Shown in pieces: positions 38,648 through 49,849 of a stretch of 64,000 nucleotides of DNA. The notes beneath the pieces are model-generated. The model was not told the DNA's origin. It ran no database searches and saw only the letters and a program-made list of their open reading frames with translations. Numbering within the stretch: the first letter of the stretch is position 1; every line of letters begins with the position of its first letter. Origin of the DNA: Azospirillum brasilense (lineage in GTDB: Bacteria > Pseudomonadota > Alphaproteobacteria > Azospirillales > Azospirillaceae); assembly GCF_007827815.1 (NCBI RefSeq), contig NZ_VITH01000011.1:62001-126000 (forward strand), in the 5' to 3' direction. Made by a program: the position numbers and the translations under genes.

Positions 38648-39109
38648 ATGCTGCGCACGCGCCTGAACGAGGCCTTGAAGCAGGCGATGCTCGCCAAGAA
38701 CCAGCGCGCCGTCTCGACCGTGCGCCTGATCCTGGCCGCGCTGAAGGACCGGGACATCGCGGCGCGCTCGCGCGGTGTCACCGACGGCATCGACGAGGCG
38801 GAGATCCTGTCCATGCTGCAGACGATGATCAAGCAGCGCGGCGAGTCGATCAAGCTGTACGAGCAGGGCGGCCGCCTGGAACTGGCCGAGCAGGAGCGCG
38901 AGGAGATCACCATCATCGAGGGCTTCCTGCCCAAGCAGATGTCGGAGGCCGAGGTGGCCGCCGCCGTCAAGACGGTGGTGGACGAGATCGGTGCCACCTG
39001 CATCAAGGACATGGGCAAGGTGATGGCGGAGCTGAAGACCCGCTACGCCGGCCAGATGGACTTCGCCAAGGTCAGCGGCACCGTGAAGCAGCAGCTCTCG
39101 GCCTGCTGA
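38648..39109 (+). CDS. GatB/YqeY domain protein
   Basis: The 153-residue protein matches stand-alone YqeY proteins: LRTRLNEALKQAMLAKNQRA, STVRLILAALKDRDI, IKQRGESIKLYEQGGR and EGFLPKQMSEAEV. It resembles the tail domain of the GatB amidotransferase subunit, which binds tRNA; its own role is not settled. It is 38 bases upstream of dnaG in the usual yqeY-dnaG-rpoD order. Confidence 0.93.
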   Translation: MLRTRLNEALKQAMLAKNQRAVSTVRLILAALKDRDIAARSRGVTDGIDEAEILSMLQTMIKQRGESIKLYEQGGRLELAEQEREEITIIEGFLPKQMSEAEVAAAVKTVVDEIGATCIKDMGKVMAELKTRYAGQMDFAKVSGTVKQQLSAC

Positions 39110-39147
39110 GCGTGCGGTTTCCGATCTAGAACGGGGGCCTCCCGCCC

Positions 39148-41082
39148 ATGGCCTTCCCGCCGCAATTCCTGGAAGAGCTGCGCACCCGTCTCGCCTTGTC
39201 GGACGTGGTGGGCAAGCGCCTGCGCCTGATCCGCGCCGGCCGCGAGTACAAGGCGCCGTGCCCCTTCCACAACGAGAAGTCGCCCTCCTTCTACGTCAAT
39301 GACCAGAAGGGCTTCTTCCACTGCTTCGGCTGCGGGGCGCACGGCGACATCATCGGCTTCGTCATGCGCCACGACAACCTCGCCTTCCCGGAGGCGGTGG
39401 AGGCGCTGGCCGGCGAGGCGGGGCTGCCGGTCCCCCGCGCCACCGAGGAGGACAAGCAGCGCTACGAGCGGCGCAAGACGCTGCACGATCTGGTGGAGCA
39501 GGCCGCCCGCTGGTTCGAGCAGCAGCTTTACGCCCCCGTTGGGCGCGCCGGGCTGGAGTATTTCCAGCGCCGTGGGCTGGACACCGAGGGCATGGCGCGC
39601 TTCCGCCTGGGCTTCGCCCCCGGCGATTCCGGCGCGCTGCGCGGCCAGCTTCTGAAGCAGGGCTTCTCGGAAGAGGACATGGTGACCGCCGGCCTGCTGA
39701 AGCGGCCGGACGACGGGCGCACGCCCTACAGCTTCTTCCGCAACCGGGTGATCTTCCCGGTGACCGACCGGCGCGGCCGGGTGGTCGCCTTCGGCGGGCG
39801 CATCCTGGAGGGCGACGGTCCGAAATACGTCAACACCGCCGACACCCCGCTGTTCCACAAGGGCACGCTGTTGTACGGCCTGTCGCGGGCGCGGCAGGCG
39901 GCGGCGGACGGCAAGCCGGTGATCGTCGCCGAAGGCTACATGGACGTCATCGCGCTGGTCCGCGCCGGCTTCGAGGGCGCGGTGGCGCCGCTCGGCACCG
40001 CCCTGACCGAGACGCAGGTCCAGGAGCTGTGGAAGCTGATCCCCGACGCGGAGAAGGTGCCCTTCCTCTGCTTCGACGGCGACAACGCCGGGCGGCGCGC
40101 GGCGTGGCGGGCGGTGGAGCGCATCCTGCCCCACCTCGCCCCCGGCCACTCCGCCCGCGTCGCCTTCCTGCCGGAGGGCGAGGACCCCGACAGCCTGATC
40201 CGCCTGCACGGCCCCCGCGCCATGCAGGAGCTGCTGGGCGAGGCAATCCCGCTGTCCGAGGCAGTCTGGCGCATGGAGACCGAGGGCAAGCCCACCGACA
40301 CGCCCGAATCGAAGGCGGCGGTGAAGGCCGCCCTGGACGCGCGGGTCGGGCAGATCGCCGACCGCGACGTGCAGGTCTTCTACCGCACCGAGATGCGCCG
40401 CCGCGTTGACGAGGCCTTCGCCCCGCCGCCGCGCCAGCGCTACGAGCGCGGTCCCTGGGTTCCGGGCGGTTCCTGGCAAGGCGGGGGGCAGGGCGGGGGG
40501 CGCTTCGGCCAGCAAACGCGCCGTCACACGCCGGGCCTGCCGGGCCTGCGCACCGCGCCGCCGCCCGGCCACCGCCGCCGCAACCCCGGCAACCTCGCCG
40601 CCGCGCGGGAGCGCGTTCTGCTCGCCGTGATCATCAATCATCCCGAGTTGTTTGATGAGTTGGGCGAATCGCTGGGCATGCTGCCGTTTCCCGACCGGGA
40701 ATTGGAGGAATTGCGCCAAGCGGTCATTGGATTGCTTGCCGAACGCCGGGAAAACGACTCGGGACTTGACGCCGCATCGCTTTGTCGCCACTTGTCTTCC
40801 GCCGGCTATGATACCATTGTCCGCTCTCTGCTCAGCGAGTCGACCTATGTCCATGCCGGCTTTGCACGCCCGGACGCGTCCTCCTTGGACGCGAAACGGG
40901 GGTGGTGGCCGACATGGCATCATCTGCATCACAGGCAGGTGATGGCCGATTTGAGAGAAGCGGAGGCGGCTTTGGCCCGTGACAACAGCGAGGCGAACTT
41001 CGCGCGGGTCGTGGCCCTTCAACAGGAGGTCATCAGGTCCGGAATGGGTATGACGGATGACGAGGATCTCGACGATGCGTAG
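39148..41082 (+). CDS. dnaG: DNA primase
   Basis: DnaG makes RNA primers for replication. The 644 residues contain the CHC2 zinc domain (CPFHNEKSPSFYVNDQKG with HCFGCGAHGD), the RNA-polymerase core with GRVVAFGGRIL, the TOPRIM motifs VIVAEGYMDVIAL and FLCFDGDNAGRRAA, and a C-terminal DnaB-binding helical region from about residue 480 after a Gly/Arg-rich linker. GGGGG precedes the ATG. Confidence 0.97.
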   Translation: MAFPPQFLEELRTRLALSDVVGKRLRLIRAGREYKAPCPFHNEKSPSFYVNDQKGFFHCFGCGAHGDIIGFVMRHDNLAFPEAVEALAGEAGLPVPRATEEDKQRYERRKTLHDLVEQAARWFEQQLYAPVGRAGLEYFQRRGLDTEGMARFRLGFAPGDSGALRGQLLKQGFSEEDMVTAGLLKRPDDGRTPYSFFRNRVIFPVTDRRGRVVAFGGRILEGDGPKYVNTADTPLFHKGTLLYGLSRARQAAADGKPVIVAEGYMDVIALVRAGFEGAVAPLGTALTETQVQELWKLIPDAEKVPFLCFDGDNAGRRAAWRAVERILPHLAPGHSARVAFLPEGEDPDSLIRLHGPRAMQELLGEAIPLSEAVWRMETEGKPTDTPESKAAVKAALDARVGQIADRDVQVFYRTEMRRRVDEAFAPPPRQRYERGPWVPGGSWQGGGQGGGRFGQQTRRHTPGLPGLRTAPPPGHRRRNPGNLAAARERVLLAVIINHPELFDELGESLGMLPFPDRELEELRQAVIGLLAERRENDSGLDAASLCRHLSSAGYDTIVRSLLSESTYVHAGFARPDASSLDAKRGWWPTWHHLHHRQVMADLREAEAALARDNSEANFARVVALQQEVIRSGMGMTDDEDLDDA

Positions 41083-41236
41083 CGGCCAGCGCCGCCGGGC
41101 ATGGTGCGGAAGGGAAGGGCCGGAGGGAATGAGACCCGGAGGGGTCTGGCCGGACACGGTCCGGAACGGTTCACAACCGGTTTAAGCAGGTGCGGATCGA
41201 CAGCGGGGGGCCGCTGCGATGCGCGCTATGGGTTTT

Positions 41237-41242
41237 TATAAT
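41237..41242 (+). promoter_or_regulatory. TATAAT -10 element upstream of rpoD
   Basis: A perfect TATAAT lies 25 bases before the rpoD ATG, giving rpoD its own promoter inside the dnaG-rpoD block. No good -35 sits at the expected place, and the untranslated leader would be short. Confidence 0.45.
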
Positions 41243-41267
41243 GGGGTAATGCGGGGGCATCGATCGC

Positions 41268-43229
<1,962 letters not shown>

Positions 43230-43277
43230 GGTTTCCGGGAACGAACGCTCCGCACGGATTGCGGCTGTATGAAAAGC

Positions 43278-43302
43278 GGGGGACCTTCGGGTCCCCTGTT
43301 TT
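43278..43302 (+). terminator. Rho-independent terminator of rpoD
   Basis: GGGGACC pairs with GGTCCCC around a TTCG tetraloop and is followed by TGTTTT, about 50 bases after the rpoD stop. Confidence 0.9.
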
Positions 43303-43378
43303 CATTTCGGGCTCCGTCCCGCATCGAACGGGGTTGCATAAGTTCCCTCTTCTGGGCACATTCGGCATCCCTTGGTGG

Positions 43379-43454
43379 GGGCCTGTAGTTCAGCGGTTAG
43401 AACGCGCCGCTCATAACGGTGTTGTCGTCGGTTCGAATCCGGCCAGGCCCACCA
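43379..43454 (+). tRNA. tRNA with CAT anticodon, probably tRNA-Ile2 (lysidine type)
   Basis: A full cloverleaf is visible. The acceptor GGGCCTG pairs with CAGGCCC, the TTCGAATCC T-loop is present and CCA is encoded. The anticodon at 43412-43414 is CAT in loop CTCATAA. CAT is shared by Met and by Ile2, which is modified by TilS; the acceptor and D-arm look more like Ile2 than elongator Met, so Ile2 is preferred. Confidence 0.88.
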
Positions 43455-43809
43455 AGCTTTTAAGGATTTCGGCAATTCGTCGGAGCCCTTGCCGTTGTCG
43501 TGGCACGCAGATGCCGGACTCCGTGCTCCGACACGGTGGCCATGTAGCCATCAGTTCCTGCCAAGTGACGACGCGCAGGGTGCCACCCGACACGCCCGTC
43601 TCCCCTCGCTGCAACACTTCCCATCGACATGAGAACTCCCCGAGTGTGTGGCGGCCTCGGCCAAAGCCGCGCGGGATCAGCTCGTGCCCAACCGATCGGT
43701 TGTGAATTCTCATCAGGAACCGGACGATCGGAGGCACTTCGAGAAATTGACTTCTCAAGATTGCAGATGTAGGAACTCATTCGCAATCGATGATGTTGAA
43801 GAGGGTGTG
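43455..43809 (+). other. Intergenic stretch between the tRNA and the RTX gene
   Basis: No gene, terminator or clear promoter was recognised in these 355 bases. In-frame codons before the chosen RTX start exist but show no protein-like pattern. It is the left border of the tRNA-bounded segment. Confidence 0.45.
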
Positions 43810-46800
43810 ATGGCCGTCGTTCTGGGAACCGAAGGGTCGGATACTCTGCAAGCGGGTGCCAGCGGCGACACGCTGATGGGGGGCGGTGGAATGGACCTGC
43901 TGGTCGGCGATCTGGGGGCCGACCTGCTGATCGGCGGCGCGGGCGCGGACAGCCTGACCGGCGGCGCCGGCAACGATACCTTCCAATACGCCAACGCGAG
44001 CGATCTCTCCGGCGACGTGATCTTCGACTTCGCGTCTGGCGATCGTCTGGACCTGTCGGCGCTTCATGCCCGCTACATCGGCAATACCTTGTTTTTTTCC
44101 GGCGGCGGCGAAGCGCAGGTTGCTTCGATCACCAGTGGTGGGAACACCTATCTGTACGTCGACGGCAACGGCGACGGGATGGTCGACGCGACCGCGATGA
44201 TCGTCGGCCAGCATGCGCTGGTGGAGGAAGCGCCGCATTCGGGCATCTTCCTGACGCGGAGCCAGCGCTTGGCCGGTACGGACGGTAACGATCGGCTGCT
44301 CGGCGGCTACGCGACCGACACGCTCGACGGTGGTGCCGGCGATGACACGCTTGTAGGCGGCTGGGCACCCGATGTTCTTCAGGGCGGGCTGGGCGCCGAC
44401 CTGCTGATCGGCGGCGCCGGGATGGACAGCCTGAGCGGTGGCCTCGGCAACGACACCTTCCTCTACACGAGCGTCGGGGACATTGCCGGCGACTTGATCA
44501 CCGATTTCACGGTGGGCGACCGTCTCGACCTGTCGGCCCTGCATGCGACCTACGTCGGCAACAGCGCAACGGTGGCGAACGGGCAGGCGCAGATCCGAAC
44601 CTACACGGCGGGTAACCTTACGGTCCTTGCCGTCGACGCCAACGGCGATGGTTGGATCGACGCCACGCTCTCCCTGAGCAACCAGCCGGGCCTTGTGGAG
44701 GAGACGACCGGTTCGGGAATCTTCATCACCCAGTCCCTCTCACTGACTGGCGGCAACGGCGACGACAGCCTGACCGGCGATGTCGGCAGCGATTATCTCA
44801 ACGGTGAAGACGGGAACGACACGCTGGTCGGCGGGCTCGGCAACGATTACCTCAACGGCGGGCTGGGCGCCGATCTGCTGATCGGCGGTGCCGGGATGGA
44901 CAGCCTGTCCGGCGGCAACGGCAACGACACGCTCGATGGCGGCGCCGGCAAGGATTACCTCAACGGCGGCAGCGGCGACGACACCTTCCGTTACAGCGCG
45001 GCCACCGACATTGCCGGCGATTCGATCGCGGACCTGACCCACGGCGATCGCCTCGACCTGTCGGGACTGGGTGCCCGCTTCATCGGGACCGGCAATTTTT
45101 CCGGCACGGGTTCGGCGGAGATCCGGTACGTGGGCGGTGGATACGTCACGACGGTCTTGGTCGACTCCAACGGCGATGGCGTCGCGGACGCGTCGCTGAC
45201 CATCTCCGGAGACCACGCCCTGACGGAGGAGGTGACCGGGAACGGCGTACTGCTGACGCCGAACCGCCAGATCAACGGGACCTCGGGGGACGACAGCCTG
45301 ACCGGCTACGTCGGCAACGATTCCATCGACGGTGGAGACGGGAACGACACGCTGGTCGGCGGGCTCGGCAACGATTACATCAACGGTGGACTGGGCGCCG
45401 ACCTGCTGATCGGCGGCGCCGGGATGGACAGCCTGTCCGGCGGCAACGGTGACGATACGCTCGACGGCGGGGCCGGCAACGATTACCTCAACGGCGGCAG
45501 CGGCAACGACACTTTCCGTTACAGCGGCGCGGGCGACGTCACGGGCGATCGCATCGGCGATTTCAGCTACGGGGACCGTCTCGACCTGTCGGCCCTGAAC
45601 GCCCAATTCATCGGGACGGGCAGCTTCACTGCCGGCGGAACGGCCCAGATCCGTTACACGCCCGCGTCCAACTACAATTGGACGACGACGGTCAGCGTCG
45701 ATGTGAACGGGGACGGCACGGCCGACGCGAGCCTGACGCTATACGGCAACATCACGTCCCTGGTCGAGGAATCGGCCGGTTCCGGCGTGCTCATTGCCCT
45801 GGACCGCAGCCAAACGGGGACGTCGGGAGCCGACAGCCTCGTCGGCAACGTTGCCGTCGACACGATCTACGGCCTGGATGGCGACGATACGCTCGACGGT
45901 GGGGCCGGCAACGACAGCCTGCTCGGCGGCAACGGCAACGACAGCCTGATCGGCGGGACCGGCAACGACACGCTGTTCGGTGATCTGGGCGACGACACGC
46001 TGATTGGTGGGGCTGGCAACGACAGCCTGTTCGGCGGAAACGGATCGGACAGCTTCGTCTTCGGAAGCGTGACCGACCTTGCCGGCGATACCATCTTCGA
46101 CCTGAACCACACCGACCGCATCGACCTGTCGGCTCTCGGCGCCACCTTCCTCGGCACCTTCACGAACTCCTACGTGGCGTCCAACACCGGCCATGCGCAG
46201 ATGTGGGCGGTCCAGTTTCTAGGAACGACCTCCCTCTACGTCGATGCGAACGGCGACGGCCTGTCGGATGGGGTGCTCACCCTGACCGGAGGGCCGGTCT
46301 TGGCGGAAACGGCCGCCGGCTCCGGCATCCTGGTCACGCAGACCCGGAATCTCACGGGAACGCCCGGCAACGACACGCTGACGGGCGATGTCGCGAACGA
46401 TTCGCTGAGCGGTTCGTCGGGTGACGATGTGCTGATCGGCAATGCCGGCAACGACACGCTCGATGGAGGTGCCGGCAACGACACGCTCATCGGCGGTGCG
46501 GGCAACGACATCCTCTACGGCTCGTCCGGCGACGACGTCTACCTTTACACCAGCGCCGCCGACGCGTTTGGCGACTACATATCCGACAGCTTTGGGAGCG
46601 ACCGTCTCGATTTCTCGGCTCTCGGGGCCACCTTCGTCGGTTCCGCCGCGTTCAGCGCGACCGGCAACGCCCAGTTCCGCGCCTATTACTCCGGTTACAG
46701 CTTCACCATCGCGTTCGACACGAATGGTGACGGCCTCACGGATGGGGCAATGTCGGCCTTCCTGCCCTACCCATCGGATACGCTGGTGGAAACCTCGGCG

Positions 46801-48099
46801 GGGTCGGGCGTTCTGATCCGCTCCTCGTTGCTGCCGGCTGTGGGGGGGCTTGTAGGAACGATCGGCAACGACACGCTGAACGGAACCGCTGGCAACGACA
46901 CCATCGTCGGATTGGATGGCAACGATTTCCTGCTGGGCGGCACCGGCAACGACCGGCTGGATGGCGGGTCTGGCAACGACACGTTGGCTGGCGGGTCTGG
47001 CAACGACACGCTGGTTGGCGGAGCCGGCACGGATGTTGCGGTGTTCACCGGCATTTCCAGCAACTATTCGGTCCGGGGCGCGCCCGGCGGCGCGATCATC
47101 GTGACCGACCTGTCCGGGACCGAAGGCTCCGATCTGCTGAGCGGCGTGGAGATCCTGCGCTTTGCCGACGGCGACTTCGCGACGCCGAGTTCGGCCATTC
47201 GGCTGGACGTGGACGGCAACGGCAATGCCGACCTGATCTGGCAGGACGGCCAGGGCAGCCTGACGCTGTGGTCGATGAACGGTTCCGCAGTGACGGAGAA
47301 AGTCATCGGCAGCACCGGTTCGGCGGACTGGCAGCCGGCCGGCTTCGCCGACTTCAGCGGCGACGCCAAGGCCGATGTGCTGTGGCGTTCGGCCTCCAGC
47401 GGCATCATGTCGCTGTGGACGATGGATGGACAGGGCGGGGTGTCCGCGGTCAACGCGGTGGGCGACCCCGGCTCGACCGACTGGCAGATTGCGGCGACGC
47501 AGGACTTCAGCGGCGACGGCCAGACCGACATCCTGTGGCGCTCCGCCTCCAGCGGCATCATGTCGCTGTGGACGATGAACGGGCAGGGCGGGGTGTCCGC
47601 AGTGACGCCGGTGGGCGATCCCGGCTCGACCGACTGGCAGGTCGCGGCGGTGCAGGACTTCAGCGGCGACGGACAAGCCGACATCCTGTGGCGCTCGGCC
47701 TCGGCGGGCAACATGTCGCTGTGGACGATGAACGGCACCCAGGTGTCCCAGGTCAGCGTGGTCGGCGACCCCGGCTCGTTGGACTGGGTCATCGCGGGGA
47801 CCGCCGACCTCACCGGCGACGGCCAGACCGACATCCTGTGGCGCTCCGCCTCCACGGGCAAGATGTCGCTGTGGGAGATGCACGGCACCAGCGTGTTCAA
47901 GGTGCAGCCGGTGGGCGACCCCGGTTCCACCGACTGGCGGGTCGCCAAGCTCGACGACTTCAGCGGTGATGGGCAGACCGATATCCTGTGGCGCTCCCAG
48001 AGCACCGGCGCCCTGTCGCTGTGGACCATGAACGGCACCAACGTGCAGTCGGCCCAGATGGTCTCGACCGCACCGAAGAGCGATTGGGCGCTGTTGTAG
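43810..48099 (+). CDS. Giant RTX calcium-binding protein with C-terminal FG-GAP-like repeats
   Basis: The 1,429-residue protein starts at an ATG after GAAGAGGG. It has no signal peptide, as expected for type I secretion. Six modules of about 160-178 residues each join RTX nonapeptides (GGxGxDxLx) to a strand-rich block starting GDRLDLSAL and holding VDxNGDGxxD, another calcium-like loop. The last 300 or so residues carry about six repeats of 50-51 residues (DFSGDGQTDILWRSASSGIM...VGDPGSTDW), an FG-GAP/VCBS-like propeller pattern with DxSGDGxxD loops. It is probably a surface or secreted adhesin. No type I transporter genes adjoin it. Confidence 0.85.
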   Translation: MAVVLGTEGSDTLQAGASGDTLMGGGGMDLLVGDLGADLLIGGAGADSLTGGAGNDTFQYANASDLSGDVIFDFASGDRLDLSALHARYIGNTLFFSGGGEAQVASITSGGNTYLYVDGNGDGMVDATAMIVGQHALVEEAPHSGIFLTRSQRLAGTDGNDRLLGGYATDTLDGGAGDDTLVGGWAPDVLQGGLGADLLIGGAGMDSLSGGLGNDTFLYTSVGDIAGDLITDFTVGDRLDLSALHATYVGNSATVANGQAQIRTYTAGNLTVLAVDANGDGWIDATLSLSNQPGLVEETTGSGIFITQSLSLTGGNGDDSLTGDVGSDYLNGEDGNDTLVGGLGNDYLNGGLGADLLIGGAGMDSLSGGNGNDTLDGGAGKDYLNGGSGDDTFRYSAATDIAGDSIADLTHGDRLDLSGLGARFIGTGNFSGTGSAEIRYVGGGYVTTVLVDSNGDGVADASLTISGDHALTEEVTGNGVLLTPNRQINGTSGDDSLTGYVGNDSIDGGDGNDTLVGGLGNDYINGGLGADLLIGGAGMDSLSGGNGDDTLDGGAGNDYLNGGSGNDTFRYSGAGDVTGDRIGDFSYGDRLDLSALNAQFIGTGSFTAGGTAQIRYTPASNYNWTTTVSVDVNGDGTADASLTLYGNITSLVEESAGSGVLIALDRSQTGTSGADSLVGNVAVDTIYGLDGDDTLDGGAGNDSLLGGNGNDSLIGGTGNDTLFGDLGDDTLIGGAGNDSLFGGNGSDSFVFGSVTDLAGDTIFDLNHTDRIDLSALGATFLGTFTNSYVASNTGHAQMWAVQFLGTTSLYVDANGDGLSDGVLTLTGGPVLAETAAGSGILVTQTRNLTGTPGNDTLTGDVANDSLSGSSGDDVLIGNAGNDTLDGGAGNDTLIGGAGNDILYGSSGDDVYLYTSAADAFGDYISDSFGSDRLDFSALGATFVGSAAFSATGNAQFRAYYSGYSFTIAFDTNGDGLTDGAMSAFLPYPSDTLVETSAGSGVLIRSSLLPAVGGLVGTIGNDTLNGTAGNDTIVGLDGNDFLLGGTGNDRLDGGSGNDTLAGGSGNDTLVGGAGTDVAVFTGISSNYSVRGAPGGAIIVTDLSGTEGSDLLSGVEILRFADGDFATPSSAIRLDVDGNGNADLIWQDGQGSLTLWSMNGSAVTEKVIGSTGSADWQPAGFADFSGDAKADVLWRSASSGIMSLWTMDGQGGVSAVNAVGDPGSTDWQIAATQDFSGDGQTDILWRSASSGIMSLWTMNGQGGVSAVTPVGDPGSTDWQVAAVQDFSGDGQADILWRSASAGNMSLWTMNGTQVSQVSVVGDPGSLDWVIAGTADLTGDGQTDILWRSASTGKMSLWEMHGTSVFKVQPVGDPGSTDWRVAKLDDFSGDGQTDILWRSQSTGALSLWTMNGTNVQSAQMVSTAPKSDWALL
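44809..45530 (+). repeat. 528-bp tandem module duplication inside the RTX gene
   Basis: Bases from 44809 and from 45337 are nearly identical for about 190 bases, giving a 528-base (176-codon) period. The less similar modules on both sides have periods of about 477-534 bases. The third and fourth modules therefore look like the newest duplication. Confidence 0.75.
47350..48090 (+). repeat. 150/153-bp tandem repeats encoding FG-GAP-like units
   Basis: The repeat starts GACTTCAGCGGCGAC at 47350, 47503, 47656, with variants at 47806 and 47956. Units are 153, 153, 150 and 150 bases, so the frame is kept. Confidence 0.8.
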
Positions 48100-48238
48100 G
48101 ACCCCGGCCTCCTGACGGAAGGAGGGATTCCGGACGACGACGCTGCTAGGATCAGGCTGCGGACGGTGAGCGGTGTCTCGCCGTCCGCGGTGCGGCAGCG
48201 GCGGCGTCCGGACCGACATAAGGCCACGGGACATCGGA

Positions 48239-49849
48239 ATGGCGTTCGAGTTGAACTGGGATGGGCACGCGACCCTGTCCGCGTCCTGCCCCGCCTGCGG
48301 GCATGCCGGCTCCATGGACCGTGTGGTGACCGCCATTGGTCCGGCACTGCCGCCGGATGGCTTTCCCGTGCATGCCTGCGCTGCTTGCGGATCGCTGGTC
48401 TGCCCGACGCTTCTCAAGGGACAGCCGGCGCCATCCGCGCCGTCTCCGGCGGAGATGACGCCATCCGATTTGGCGCCAGTCGAGGACGCGGCGGTGCTGG
48501 GCTGCGACGAACTGGCCGTTGCGTTCTACCTTGAACAGGGGGCGGGACTGCTGTCCATGGCCGGCCAGCTGGGCGGCGTGGAGCCACGGCGGGTGCGCCG
48601 CTTTCTGGACGTCGGGTGCGGCTTCGGCTTCTCGCTGGACATCGCCCGGACGATGTTCGGGTGGGAGGTCCAGGGCGTCGATCCTGGTCCGTTGGCCCGG
48701 ACCGGAGCCGCGACGCTCGGCCTCCCGATCTCGCACAAACTGCTTCCCCCGGTTCCGGCCGCCGGGGAAGAGCCGTTCGACCTTGTTTTCGCGAGCGAGG
48801 TGATCGAGCACGTTTGCGACCCGCAAGAGCTGGCGGCGTCCCTGCGGGCGCGGCTGGCTCCGGGCGGAGCGTTCCTGCTGTCGACGCCCAACGCTGCGGC
48901 GGTGAGCCGGCACACCTCGCTGGCCGTGTTGGTTCCGGCCTTGAGCATCGGGCACCACGTCACACTGTTCTCGCGCGCCGGGCTGGAATCCCTGCTTCGC
49001 CGGGTTGGCTTTACGGCCTTCTCGGTGGTGGAGACGCCAGCGACGCTGTTCGCCGTGGCCGGTCCGGACGCCGCCGCCTTGCCCGATCCGCTGCAGCCGC
49101 GGGGGCATGCGCTGTACGACGCCTATCTGGCGCGCCGTGCCGGTGATTTCGCGGCCAGCCACCCGCTGGGGCTCGGCCTGCGCCAGAGGATTCTGCGCCG
49201 GGCCACCCAGACCGGGGCCATCGTCGCGGCGCTGCCCGTCGGCAGGGAGGTCGCGGACGCGGTGTGCGCCGGCTGGGGAATTGATCTGGCCAACCCGGAC
49301 GCGATCCTGGCCGATCCGCCGCCGGATGCCACGCCGGACGCCTACCATGACACGGCGCCCTTCTGCCTTCCCGGCCTGCTGCTGTGGCAGGGGATCCTGG
49401 CTTGGCGGCGGGAGGACGATCCGGCGCGGGCCGGGCGCCTGTTCGAAGCGGCCGCGCTTGTCGCCGACCGAGCCCGCGCGGCGTTGCGCCGCATCGGTGC
49501 CGATGATGGCGATACGGCGCGCGTCGGCTGGGAAGCCCGCGTCTACGCCGCCCAGATGCTGACCCGCCGCTGGCCGGAAGAAGCGGAGCGCCGGCTGCAC
49601 GCAGCCCTGGCGACGGATGCGCCGCCCGAGGCCGTGATGCCGACGGATTTGCGGGTGGAACTGGCGCTCCGCGTCTTCGCGGGGCTGGCCGAATCAGGGC
49701 ACGAGGCCATGGCGCGCCGTCTGGCGCCCCTGGTCGCGGCAACGCTGCCGGGGGACACGCCACGCGTTGCACGGGCACGCGACCTCGCCTGCCGCTGGCG
49801 CGACGAGGCTGCGTCGCGGCGGGGGACCGGCGGCGGAACGCAGCCATGA
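48239..49849 (+). CDS. Class I methyltransferase with N-terminal zinc ribbon
   Basis: The 536-residue protein has a zinc-ribbon-like CPACGHAG...CAACGSLVC at residues 16-58. A SAM-methyltransferase domain follows, with motif I FLDVGCGFGFSLDIA, acidic strand end VQGVDPGPLA and LVFASEVIEHVCDPQELAAS. The C-terminal 250 residues are helical with no recognised motif. This order resembles methyltransferases of sugar and surface-glycan clusters. It overlaps the giant glycosyltransferase gene by four bases (ATGA), so the two proteins are made together. Confidence 0.82.
   Translation: MAFELNWDGHATLSASCPACGHAGSMDRVVTAIGPALPPDGFPVHACAACGSLVCPTLLKGQPAPSAPSPAEMTPSDLAPVEDAAVLGCDELAVAFYLEQGAGLLSMAGQLGGVEPRRVRRFLDVGCGFGFSLDIARTMFGWEVQGVDPGPLARTGAATLGLPISHKLLPPVPAAGEEPFDLVFASEVIEHVCDPQELAASLRARLAPGGAFLLSTPNAAAVSRHTSLAVLVPALSIGHHVTLFSRAGLESLLRRVGFTAFSVVETPATLFAVAGPDAAALPDPLQPRGHALYDAYLARRAGDFAASHPLGLGLRQRILRRATQTGAIVAALPVGREVADAVCAGWGIDLANPDAILADPPPDATPDAYHDTAPFCLPGLLLWQGILAWRREDDPARAGRLFEAAALVADRARAALRRIGADDGDTARVGWEARVYAAQMLTRRWPEEAERRLHAALATDAPPEAVMPTDLRVELALRVFAGLAESGHEAMARRLAPLVAATLPGDTPRVARARDLACRWRDEAASRRGTGGGTQP

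Noticed and set aside
44740..46560. Regular repeats that could be taken for a CRISPR array
   Set aside because: The repeats are in frame, encode GGxGxDxLx nonapeptides and have no constant repeat with unique spacers.
46219..48417. Long minus-strand frame over the RTX gene
   Set aside because: Its repeats only mirror the RTX and FG-GAP-like repeats of the real gene.
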